From positions 1 through 7,068 of the forward strand of contig DASRIC010000078.1 in the NCBI GenBank assembly GCA_035650215.1: a stretch of DNA of 7,068 nucleotides. The letters run 5' to 3'. The DNA comes from JACVRW01 sp035650215 (GTDB taxonomy: Bacteria > Actinomycetota > Thermoleophilia > Solirubrobacterales > Thermoleophilaceae). Below, piece after piece: positions 1-5,345 of this stretch; the first letter of the stretch is position 1; every line of letters starts with the position of its first letter. The position numbers were made by a program, and so were the translations under genes. The notes under the pieces were generated by a model, which had not been told where the DNA came from, searched no databases, and worked only from the letters and a program-made list of their open reading frames with translations.

Positions 1-43
1 GCGGCGGTTGAGGGTACTCGGTGTCCCCGTGCGCGCTGGTGCC

Positions 44-920
44 CTACGCGGACGGGTCGAGCAGCAGCTTGCCGCTCGTCCGCCTGCCCTGCATGTCCTC
101 GTGCGCCTTGCGGACATCGGATAGACCGTAGGTCGCGCCGCCCGAGGCAGTGCATGAGCCAGAAGCCGACGACCGAGCGGCTCTTGCGCATCAGCCGGCC
201 GGTCTGCAGGTCGTTCTGCTCGCGGCCGGCGATCCCGTAGGCGACGATCCGCCCGAACGGCGCGAGCGCCTCGATCGCGGAGTCGAACATCCGCCCGCCC
301 GACATCTCGAACACGACGTCGACCTGGCCGCCCTCGTTGGCCTCCAGGATCGCGGCCGTGAGGTCCTCGGCGTTCGGGTCCACTGCGGCGTCGGCTCCCA
401 GCTCGAGCGTCTTCGCGCGCTTCTCCTCGGAGCTGGCCGTCGCGATCACGCGCCCGGCCCCGAAGCTCTTCCCGAGCTGCACCGCGAGGCTGCCGACGCC
501 GCCGGCGCCTGACACCACCACGACGCTCTCGCCCTCGGCCACCCTGCCCTGGGTGCGGTACAGGTGCCACGCGGTGAGCCCCTGGATCAGGAGCGCGAGC
601 GCCGCCCCGTCGTCCACGCCCTCGGGGATCGGGAAGGTCTGGTCCGCGCGCGCGGCCGCGTACTCCGCGTAGCCGCCCGAGCGCAGCAGCGAGATCACGC
701 GCCGGCCGTCGGGGTCGGTCCCGGCCACCTCGCCGCCGATCACGAGCGGCAGGTCGTACTTGGCCAGGTAGGAGTTCTCGCGCTGGTGGGTGTCGGCGAA
801 GTTCATCCCCGCCCGCGAGACCTCGATCAGCACCTCCCTGTCGCCGGGCTCGGGCTGCGGCAGTTCGACCACCTCGAGGACCTCCGGTCCTCCGAACTCC
901 TCGATCTGGACGGCGCGCAT
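44..920 (-). CDS. Zinc-less MDR family quinone oxidoreductase (NADPH:quinone reductase-like), 3' end frame-disrupted
   Basis: Expected role: cytosolic NAD(P)H-dependent reduction of quinones or related enones. From ATG at 918-920 the protein opens MRAVQIEEFGGPEVLE, the usual family N-terminus. It continues with a GroES-like catalytic domain and then a Rossmann fold with SGAGGVGSLAVQLGK from residue 137. No catalytic-zinc cysteine cluster is evident, as in the quinone reductase branch. The start frame stays recognisable to about residue 260 (GFWLMHCLG), then turns into arginine-rich nonsense and runs open past the window edge. The expected C-terminus (ATYGLSDVRKAHEDM, then GKLLLDPSA and a TAG at 44-46) lies in another frame. 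Compared with E. coli Qor as I recall it, roughly 20-30 residues are missing at the junction. So either a frame-breaking deletion or an assembly error is present. If real, the product lacks its normal C-terminal helix and strand and may be inactive. Family assignment is strong; intactness is doubtful. Confidence 0.85.
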
Positions 921-926
921 GCGCGC

Positions 927-932
927 AGACTA
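927..932 (-). promoter_or_regulatory. -10-like box (TAGTCT) of the quinone oxidoreductase gene, leaderless layout
   Basis: On the minus strand TAGTCT matches TANNNT and ends 6 nt before the ATG at 920. That places the expected transcription start on or next to the start codon, implying a leaderless message. No Shine-Dalgarno sequence is present in the short spacer, which fits. No convincing -35 is seen; it would lie inside the divergent neighbour's promoter. This is inferred from spacing only. Confidence 0.45.
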
Positions 933-946
933 GGCCACCGGGTCAC

Positions 947-952
947 TAGGCT
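947..952 (+). promoter_or_regulatory. -10-like box (TAGGCT) of the PfkB kinase gene, leaderless layout
   Basis: TAGGCT matches TANNNT and lies 10 nt before the ATG at 963, so transcription would begin at or a few bases before the start codon. No Shine-Dalgarno motif precedes the ATG (the spacer is CTTGCGCCCCGC-like). The box faces away from the minus-strand TAGTCT box 14 bp to the left, so two back-to-back promoters share a 42-bp intergenic space and probably compete or are co-regulated. Confidence 0.4.
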
Positions 953-962
953 TGCGCCCCGC

Positions 963-1880
963 ATGAGCCTCCTGGTGGTGGGATCGATCGCCTTCGACGC
1001 GATCAAGACACCCTTTGGCGAGCGCGAACGCGCGCTCGGCGGCGCCGCCGTGCACTTCTCCTTGGCAGCGAGCTACTTCACCGACGTGCGCGTGGTCGGC
1101 CCGGTGGGCGACGACTTCGGCGAGGACGAGTACGCCGTGCTGCGCCGCCACGGGGTGGCCACCGACGACGTGGAGCACGTGGAGGGGGGCAAGACCTTCT
1201 TCTGGGCCTGCGAGTACGAGTGGAACCTGAACGTGCGCCACACGCTCGACACGCAGCTGAACGTGTTCGCGGACTTCCAGCCGAAGCTGTCGGAGGCCTC
1301 CAAGCAGGTCGAGACGCTCTTCCTCGCCAACATCCAGCCCGACCTGCAGCGCGAGGTGCGCGAGCAGACCCAGGCCAAGCTCGCCGGCCTCGACTCGATG
1401 AACTTCTGGATCGACAGCGAGCGCGAGTCGCTCGAGCGCACGATCTCGACCGTCGACATCGTGCTCATGAACGACGACGAGGTGCGCATGCTCACCGAGC
1501 AGCCAACGCTGCTCAAGGCGGCGCGCCAGATCATGGAGCTGGGCCCCGGGGTCGTCGTGGTCAAGCAGGGCGAGTACGGCGCCGCGCTGTTCACGAAGGA
1601 CGAGTTCTTCGCGATCCCGGCCTACCCGCTCGAGACGGTGATCGACCCCACCGGCGCCGGCGACTCGTTCGCGGGTGGCCTGCTCGGCTACCTCGACTCG
1701 CAGGGGGGCGCGACCGACGCCACCACGCTTCGCCGGGCGATGGCCTATGGCTCGGCGGTGGCCTCCTACTGGGTCGAGGAGTTCGGCTGCGAGCGGGCGG
1801 CCGACCTCACCCGCGAGCAGATCGACGAGCGCTTCGAGGCCTTCCGGCGGATGAGCGTGATCGAGTCGGTGCCGGCGTAG
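963..1880 (+). CDS. PfkB/ribokinase-family sugar or nucleoside kinase
   Basis: Cytosolic ATP-dependent kinase phosphorylating a hydroxymethyl group of a sugar or nucleoside; the substrate is not identifiable here. The 305-residue length is normal for the family. Visible marks in order: N-terminal strand LLVVGSIAFD (3-12); substrate-side glycine pair G26-G27 in LGGAAVHFS; N170 and E173 in MNDDEVRML, matching the conserved NxxE; the strand-turn VVVVKQGEYGA (197-207); and the signature DPTGAGDSFAGG (228-239), which forms the anion hole with D234 as catalytic base. All expected catalytic features are present. The ATG at 963 was chosen because the first beta strand begins immediately after it; a longer upstream reading of the frame would run through the divergent gene. 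It stands alone: divergent from the oxidoreductase and convergent with the copper operon across 7 bp. It could be an adenosine-, ribo- or fructokinase-like enzyme; I do not assign one. Confidence 0.9.
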   Translation: MSLLVVGSIAFDAIKTPFGERERALGGAAVHFSLAASYFTDVRVVGPVGDDFGEDEYAVLRRHGVATDDVEHVEGGKTFFWACEYEWNLNVRHTLDTQLNVFADFQPKLSEASKQVETLFLANIQPDLQREVREQTQAKLAGLDSMNFWIDSERESLERTISTVDIVLMNDDEVRMLTEQPTLLKAARQIMELGPGVVVVKQGEYGAALFTKDEFFAIPAYPLETVIDPTGAGDSFAGGLLGYLDSQGGATDATTLRRAMAYGSAVASYWVEEFGCERAADLTREQIDERFEAFRRMSVIESVPA

Positions 1881-1887
1881 CGGCCGC

Positions 1888-2736
1888 TCAGCGCCGCGGC
1901 CGGACCGTGAGCGCCGCGCTCGTCGACAGCGGCGTGGTCCAGTCCTCTCCCACCAGCACCGCGCGGGCGCGCACCGGGCGGCTGCGCCTGAGCACGAAGC
2001 TCGCCCGCGAGCGGGCGTCGATGCGAGCCCGCGCCACCGGCCACCAGCCGAAGCGCTCGCGCAGGAGCAGCTGAAGCACCACCCGCGTGCCGGGCGCGGC
2101 CCCCGGCGCGCGGACGCCGATCAGGACGCCACCGCGGCGGGCGGAGGCGCGGAGCGCGACGGGCGCCTGGTCGGTCACCTCGACGCGGAGCTGAGCGCTC
2201 TGAAGCTCACCTGCCACGGCGCGATAGTCGGCACTCGCCACGGGCGCGACGGTGGCCACGAACGCGCCCGCGGCGTCGGGGCGAGCCGTGGCCACCGGGT
2301 GGAAGCCGGCGCCAGTGTTCTCCTCGATCGTCACCTCCGTCACGCCCTCCGGGGCGCGCGCGCGAAGCTCGACCGGCGTCCCGCGCCGCACCGCGCGCTC
2401 GGGACCACGCAGCAGCAGCGAGTGGACGATCACCTCGCCCCTCATGCCGTCGTGGATCGTGCACTCGTAGGCGAACGTGCCCGGAGTGGCGAACACGTGC
2501 GCGAAACCCTCACGGGGGCTGACCCGGCCCGAGTCGAACCCGGCGTCGAGCGACTGGATGTCGTGGGTGCGCACGCTGTTGTTGCGCCACGCCACGTTGT
2601 CGCCGACCAGGATGTCGAGGTGCGCGGGCGAGAAGCTCGAGAAGCCAGCCGAGACGAGGGTGCTCTCGGCGGCCGCGGGAGCGGCGGCGCCGGCCAGGGC
2701 GAGCGTCGCGAGCGCGAGCGCGGCGGGCGCCCTCAT
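1888..2736 (-). CDS. Secreted cupredoxin (plastocyanin/amicyanin-like) with long beta-rich C-terminal extension
   Basis: Small blue-copper electron carrier fused to an extra region; 282 residues. Residues 1-23 are a Sec signal peptide ending AAPAAAES. Residues about 25-105 are a cupredoxin domain with likely type 1 copper ligands H58 (in RTHDIQS), C92, H95 and M98 (in YECTIHDGMRG). The C-x2-H-x2-M spacing is amicyanin-like, shorter than the plastocyanin loop. Residues about 106-282 lack metal motifs and look like one or two Ig-like beta domains (for example TPVELRARAPEGVTEVTIEE), perhaps for substrate or wall contact. No sorting signal or C-terminal membrane anchor is seen. It is the last gene of the copper operon. 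Its ATG overlaps the oxidase TGA as ATGA (2733-2736), and GGTGAG (2743-2748) lies 6 nt upstream, supporting this start and translational coupling. Probable role: electron partner of the oxidase, by inference from position. Confidence 0.85.
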   Translation of the reverse strand: MRAPAALALATLALAGAAAPAAAESTLVSAGFSSFSPAHLDILVGDNVAWRNNSVRTHDIQSLDAGFDSGRVSPREGFAHVFATPGTFAYECTIHDGMRGEVIVHSLLLRGPERAVRRGTPVELRARAPEGVTEVTIEENTGAGFHPVATARPDAAGAFVATVAPVASADYRAVAGELQSAQLRVEVTDQAPVALRASARRGGVLIGVRAPGAAPGTRVVLQLLLRERFGWWPVARARIDARSRASFVLRRSRPVRARAVLVGEDWTTPLSTSAALTVRPRR

Positions 2737-3671
2737 CGGCGGCTCACCCGGTAGAGGCCGATCATCCCCCGCTCCATGTGGTCCTCCACGTGGCAGTGGT
2801 AGAGCCAGGTGCCGGGAGCGTCCTCGCGCCAGCTCACCCGGAAGCTCTCGGCCGGCCCGATCGTGCGCGTGTCCTCGGGCGTGCCGGCGGGGGTGCGCCA
2901 GCGATGCCCGTGCACGTGGAAGGTGTGATGCTCGCTGCCGAGCGCGACAACGTCCCACTGGACCCGGTCGCCCACCCGGGCGCGATAGATCGGCGTGTTG
3001 CCGACGAAGGCCCGCCCGTTGATGGTCTGGAAGTCCTGCATCGGCGCGAACACGGTCACGAACTCGCGGTCCGGGCGCCGCTCGCGGCGGCCGAGGATCG
3101 ACAGGGCGCCGTACATCCCGCCCGCGATCGACTCGTGCATCGACGGAGAGTGATCGTGGTAGGGCCAGACGCCCGCGGAGTCGGCCTTCGCGCGCAGCCG
3201 GTAGGTGAAGGTCTGGCCCGGCTTCACGTCGCCGCCCTTGCCCGAGAAACCGGGGATGAAGGCGCCGTCCGAGCCGGGCCGGTAGCCCACGCCGTGGAAG
3301 TGCATCGAGTGGGAGTGGCGGAGGGTGGTGTCGAGGTTCCTGAAGTGGATGCGCAGGTCGTCGCCAACCCGGGCGTGCACGATCGGCCCGGGGATCAGGT
3401 CGTGATCGACGTTCGTGACGGGCGCGTTGCGGACCGGGCGCCGGAAGCCGCGCGTGTAGCGGCGGTAGACGACGGTCGGGAAGACGGTCTCCGTCACGCC
3501 GAAGGACCGGTCCATGATCGCGTCACGGCCGGTGGGCACGATGTTCCAGGTGGTTGGTACGGCCGCCACCCAGGTGTGACGCACCGCGGCCTCCGCCGGC
3601 GAGGCGGAGGCCGCGATGGTCAGGAGCAGCGCGCCGAGCGCTACCTGACTTCGAACTTGCCCTGCATCCAC
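2733..3671 (-). CDS. Secreted two-domain multicopper oxidase (laccase/ceruloplasmin-like)
   Basis: Oxidises a reduced donor and passes four electrons to O2; acts outside the cytoplasm. It has 312 residues with a signal peptide at about 1-28 (VALGALLLTIAASASPAEA). Copper motifs: HFH at 124-126 and HDH at 172-174 in domain 1; H249-x2-H252-x-H254 and H292-C293-H294 with H298 and M303 in domain 2. These supply a complete trinuclear-cluster set. The T1 site (H249, C293, H298, M303) lies only in domain 2, and domain 1 has D173 where a T1 cysteine would be. This is the type B two-domain layout, and such enzymes normally act as trimers. The N-terminal half (WNIVPTG, a YRRYT motif, then LIPGPIVHARVGDDLRIHF) resembles ceruloplasmin/hephaestin domains, so ferroxidase activity is possible but unproven; laccase activity is equally open. 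The start is GTG at 3671, the only usual start codon before the signal peptide. It overlaps the upstream gene by 31 nt and has no clear Shine-Dalgarno. Confidence 0.93.
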   Translation of the reverse strand: MDAGQVRSQVALGALLLTIAASASPAEAAVRHTWVAAVPTTWNIVPTGRDAIMDRSFGVTETVFPTVVYRRYTRGFRRPVRNAPVTNVDHDLIPGPIVHARVGDDLRIHFRNLDTTLRHSHSMHFHGVGYRPGSDGAFIPGFSGKGGDVKPGQTFTYRLRAKADSAGVWPYHDHSPSMHESIAGGMYGALSILGRRERRPDREFVTVFAPMQDFQTINGRAFVGNTPIYRARVGDRVQWDVVALGSEHHTFHVHGHRWRTPAGTPEDTRTIGPAESFRVSWREDAPGTWLYHCHVEDHMERGMIGLYRVSRR

Positions 3672-4198
3672 GGGTGGATGGCGCAGAGGAAGTAGCGATC
3701 GGAGCCCTTGGGCGCCGTCACGCGGATCGTCGCAGTGCGCCTGGGCGCGAGCAGGATCGAGTCGCCCGGGGTGTTGAAGCCCGCGGCGCCGACGTTCACG
3801 AGCGGGGTGGTCGGCTCCTGCTCCTCGCCGGTGTCGGGGTTGATGAAGCCGTGGGCGACCGCGAGGTTGCCGCAGGGCCCGCCCTCGAAACAGCCGTCGA
3901 TCTGGCCGATCCTCCTGGGCAGCTGCCCACGCCTGACGAGCGACAGGGTGTGCGGCTGCCGCGACCGGTCACGGAGCACGACCTGGCCGCCCGACTTCAC
4001 CCGCGTCACGTCACGGCTGTAGTGCACCGTGTCCTGGATGTAGCGGTTGACCTTGAAGTTCGGGCCACCCTTCGTCTCGAGGGTCACCCGGCTGGGCGCC
4101 TGCGCGGCGGATCCGGCCAGCGCCGGGGTCACGGCGGCTACGGCTACGGCCAGCCCAAGCGCCGGCGCGGCAGCGCGCGCAAGGGTGCGTCGTGTCAT
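3641..4198 (-). CDS. Exported cupredoxin-domain protein, first gene of copper operon
   Basis: Blue-copper electron carrier, 185 residues. The leader MTRRTLARAAAPALGL...TPALAG has a twin-arginine pair followed by a hydrophobic stretch and an ALA-G-like cleavage site near residue 29; a Tat route is plausible, Sec equally so. Likely copper ligands are H83 (RQPHTLSLV) and C172, H175, M178 (YFLCAIHPWMQGKFEV at the very C-terminus), again with C-x2-H-x2-M spacing. The H83-C172 distance of 89 residues is large for a simple cupredoxin and holds an insertion with C103 and C109 (GCFEGGPCG), possibly a disulfide or second site. The ATG at 4198 is supported by AAAGGAAA about 4 nt upstream. Its 3' end overlaps the oxidase start by 31 nt, so the two are very likely co-transcribed and coupled. 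It is probably a redox partner or copper donor of the downstream oxidase. A copper chaperone is an alternative. Confidence 0.85.
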   Translation of the reverse strand: MTRRTLARAAAPALGLAVAVAAVTPALAGSAAQAPSRVTLETKGGPNFKVNRYIQDTVHYSRDVTRVKSGGQVVLRDRSRQPHTLSLVRRGQLPRRIGQIDGCFEGGPCGNLAVAHGFINPDTGEEQEPTTPLVNVGAAGFNTPGDSILLAPRRTATIRVTAPKGSDRYFLCAIHPWMQGKFEVR

Positions 4199-4202
4199 TG
4201 AG

Positions 4203-4210
4203 TTTCCTTT
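4203..4210 (-). promoter_or_regulatory. Ribosome binding site of the copper operon's first gene
   Basis: On the minus strand AAAGGAAA ends 4 nt before the ATG at 4198, with the AGG core 7 nt upstream. It is the clearest purine-rich ribosome binding site among the starts here and fixes the start of the first cupredoxin. It implies a conventional leadered message for this operon, unlike the leaderless genes around it. Confidence 0.6.
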
Positions 4211-4308
4211 CCGCCGCCAGGGCCGGCGGCGTGTGTGGTGGAGAGTCCCGTCCGGGCGTTCCGCGGCCGCAGCTCCCTCTGCCTGCCGTCGAAAGGCCCG
4301 TCGTGCCC

Positions 4309-4337
4309 AACGTAGGCGTGGTCCCTACCCGCGTCAA
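4309..4337 (-). promoter_or_regulatory. Sigma70-type promoter of the copper operon
   Basis: Minus-strand TTGACG (4337-4332) and TACGTT (4314-4309) are separated by exactly 17 bp. This is a strong match to the housekeeping -35/-10 arrangement and the best promoter in the window. Transcription would start near 4302, giving a 5' leader of about 100 nt before the ATG at 4198. The short dyad GTAGG-N7-CCTAC (4312-4328) covers the -10 and spacer and is a candidate repressor operator. Regulation by copper would be logical but no recognised CsoR or CueR consensus is clear. Confidence 0.6.
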
Positions 4338-4342
4338 GCATT

Positions 4343-4379
4343 TGGTGCCCACTGGTGCCGTGCGCCATATATGTGGTGC
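4343..4379. repeat. Three phased TGGTGC direct repeats upstream of the copper operon promoter
   Basis: TGGTGC occurs at 4343-4348, 4353-4358 and 4374-4379. The start-to-start distances of 10 and 21 bp are close to one and two DNA turns, so the copies face the same side of the helix. The first two extend to TGGTGCC. The array begins 6 bp upstream of the promoter -35 (relative to minus-strand transcription), the normal place for an activator that recognises direct repeats, such as an OmpR-type response regulator. Function is inferred from geometry only. Confidence 0.4.
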
Positions 4380-4487
4380 AGTGCTGCTATGTGGGCCCAC
4401 CCTACGGCCGCGGGGACGGCCTGCGCATCGGCCGCTCGGGCGAAATCGAGGTCATCCTCGAGGAGGATCTTCGGGCCGGTAACCGGG

Positions 4488-4493
4488 TACGAT
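4488..4493 (+). promoter_or_regulatory. -10-like box (TACGAT), leaderless layout, for the 90-residue membrane protein
   Basis: TACGAT matches TANNNT and lies 6 nt before the GTG at 4500, so the transcript would start at or next to the GTG. No Shine-Dalgarno lies between them. No good -35 is visible 16-18 bp upstream (GGATCT region). This spacing supports choosing GTG 4500 over in-frame starts further upstream. Confidence 0.45.
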
Positions 4494-4499
4494 GCAGCC

Positions 4500-4772
4500 G
4501 TGGGCGGTTTCTGGGCCATCTTCTGGCTTGCGGTAATCCTGAAGATCCCCATCGTCGCGCTCCTCTGGATCGTCTGGTGGGCGATCCGCCAGACCCCGGT
4601 CGAGGAGGGCGAGGACGATCAGGGCGGCGGCTCCGATCGCGATCCGCGTCCCCACCGGCCCGGCCATCCGCGGCCGCCGCGCCGCGGCCCGCACGCCGAC
4701 CCTCAGCCGGCCGCGCCCGCTCGTGTGCGCGTCGCACGCCCGCGCCGGCGCATCCCCACCGGCCACCGGTAG
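4500..4772 (+). CDS. Small single-pass membrane protein with proline/arginine-rich tail
   Basis: Hypothetical protein of 90 residues. Residues 3-30 form one strongly hydrophobic, tryptophan-rich helix (VGGFWAIFWLAVILK, then PIVALLWIVWWAIR). This is followed by an acidic patch (EEGEDD, 35-40) and a low-complexity Pro/Arg/His tail to the end. The pattern suggests a membrane anchor with a disordered tail. The GTG start was chosen because it directly precedes the helix and a -10-like box sits 6 nt upstream; the same frame is open further upstream but that part has no protein-like character. It begins the plus-strand gene group and diverges from the copper operon. The reading frame is credible because the hydrophobic segment is clean and ends at a stop abutting the next promoter. 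No function can be assigned. Confidence 0.6.
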   Translation: MGGFWAIFWLAVILKIPIVALLWIVWWAIRQTPVEEGEDDQGGGSDRDPRPHRPGHPRPPRRGPHADPQPAAPARVRVARPRRRIPTGHR

Positions 4773-4775
4773 CGT
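4770..4775 (+). promoter_or_regulatory. -10-like box (TAGCGT) overlapping a stop codon, leaderless layout
   Basis: TAGCGT matches TANNNT, and its first three bases are the TAG stop of the preceding gene. It lies 7 nt before the GTG at 4783, which would make that message leaderless. Because the element is short and stop codons supply TAG for free, chance is a real alternative. Confidence 0.35.
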
Positions 4776-4782
4776 TCGCGTC

Positions 4783-5016
4783 GTGAACTCGTTCTACGTC
4801 TTCGGCGGCCTCTTCGCCGCCTGGGCACTACTCGTCACGTTCCTCGGGGTCACGCGCGAGGACTTCCCCCCGACCGACGGAGCGGCCAAGGTCGTGGGCG
4901 CGATCTCGGTGCTCCTCGCCATCGCGGCGATCGCCAGCGGCGTCTACACCGCCGCCACCGAAGAGGAGGGCGACGAGGAGGAGCACGAGGCGGCCGCCCT
5001 GCTCGTGCGGGTGTGA
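4783..5016 (+). CDS. Small two-helix membrane protein
   Basis: Hypothetical integral membrane protein of 77 residues. Two hydrophobic segments, about 4-22 (FYVFGGLFAAWALLVTFLG) and 36-57 (AKVVGAISVLLAIAAIASGVY), flank a short loop TREDFPPTDG. An acidic tail (EEEGDEEEHE, 60-69) follows. Loop and tail are therefore probably on opposite faces from one another only if the protein is a simple hairpin, with both ends on the same side. The GTG at 4783 fits the start of the first helix and a -10-like box 7 nt upstream. It overlaps the next gene by 4 nt (GTGA). Its shape recalls small accessory subunits of respiratory oxidases, but there is no motif to prove that and no oxidase gene in view. Confidence 0.65.
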   Translation: MNSFYVFGGLFAAWALLVTFLGVTREDFPPTDGAAKVVGAISVLLAIAAIASGVYTAATEEEGDEEEHEAAALLVRV

Positions 5017-5345
5017 CCGTGACGCCGGAGCGCGACGACGGGGTGGCGGTCCACTACACCGCCGTGACCCGCGGGACCCCGGTGATCGGATCGGACGGCG
5101 TCGAGGCCGGCACGGTCGTCGAGGTCCTCGACAACTACCGCGAGCACATCTTCGACGGGCTCGTGATCGAGACCCGCGACGGCGTAGAGCGCTTCGTCGA
5201 CGCTCCCGAGGTCGCGCGCACCGCGGAGCGCGCGGTGACCCTCAGCATCACGGCCGCCGAGGCCGAGCAGCTGGGGCCGCCCGAGGACGGGCCCGGCATG
5301 GGCGGGACCGTTAAAAAGCTCTTCGGCGGCCGGCGCCGGCGCTGA
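5013..5345 (+). CDS. PRC-barrel-like domain protein
   Basis: Soluble 110-residue protein. Residues about 20-80 form a small beta-barrel-type sequence: RGTPVIGSDGVEAGTVVEVL, then IFDGLVIETRDGVERFVDAPEV, then AVTLSIT. The pattern 'pV.gsDG...G.V..V' followed by a short strand pair resembles PRC-barrel or DUF2171-like domains, which bind RNA or other proteins in several contexts. The C-terminus is a glycine-rich linker and basic end (VKKLFGGRRRR), possibly for nucleic acid or membrane-surface contact. GTG at 5013 overlaps the preceding stop (GTGA), indicating coupling; a second in-frame GTG at 5019 is possible. No transmembrane segment or signal peptide. Its function is unknown. Confidence 0.7.
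   Translation: MTVTPERDDGVAVHYTAVTRGTPVIGSDGVEAGTVVEVLDNYREHIFDGLVIETRDGVERFVDAPEVARTAERAVTLSITAAEAEQLGPPEDGPGMGGTVKKLFGGRRRR

Larger units (their letters stand above)
4199..4499. other. Divergent intergenic regulatory region between copper operon and membrane-protein gene
   Basis: This 301-bp stretch has no convincing gene; the open frames through it show no recognisable protein. It holds the copper operon promoter and a leader of about 100 nt (4199-4302), phased TGGTGC repeats (4343-4379), an AT-rich island CCATATATGTGG (4365-4376), which is near-palindromic and unusual at this GC content, the perfect palindrome GTGGGCCCAC (4391-4400), an ATCCT/AGGAT inverted repeat around CCTCGAGG (4454-4468), and the -10-like box of the plus-strand gene (4488-4493). 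Protein binding at these dyads is inference. Confidence 0.6.

Noticed and set aside
1..43. Possible further gene at the left edge
   Set aside because: Only 43 bases beyond the oxidoreductase stop, too short to support a feature.
564..962. N-terminal extension of the kinase frame back to position 564
   Set aside because: The upstream part is antisense to the oxidoreductase and has no protein character; the PfkB domain starts right at ATG 963.
1871..1905. Possible bidirectional terminator between the kinase and the copper operon (CGGCG/CGCCG arms around GCGGCCGC)
   Set aside because: Arms are only 5 bp, there is no T-run on either side, and GC-rich sequence yields such pairs by chance.
2733..3671. 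Copper nitrite reductase (NirK) instead of multicopper oxidase
   Set aside because: NirK has its T1 cysteine in the first domain; here the only HCH motif is in the second domain with a full trinuclear-cluster histidine set.
2778..3695. 305-codon plus-strand open frame opposite the multicopper oxidase
   Set aside because: Antisense to a protein with all copper motifs; composition is typical of a GC-driven shadow frame.
4309..4337. CueR/MerR-type copper operator in the copper operon promoter
   Set aside because: The spacer is 17 bp rather than the 19-20 bp of MerR-type promoters and the dyad is not centred on it.
4355..4786. Plus-strand frame with a plausible-looking stretch GDGLRIGRSGEIEVILEEDL before the membrane protein
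   Set aside because: It continues into arginine-rich sequence that overlaps the clean hydrophobic helix of another frame, and shows no recognisable domain.
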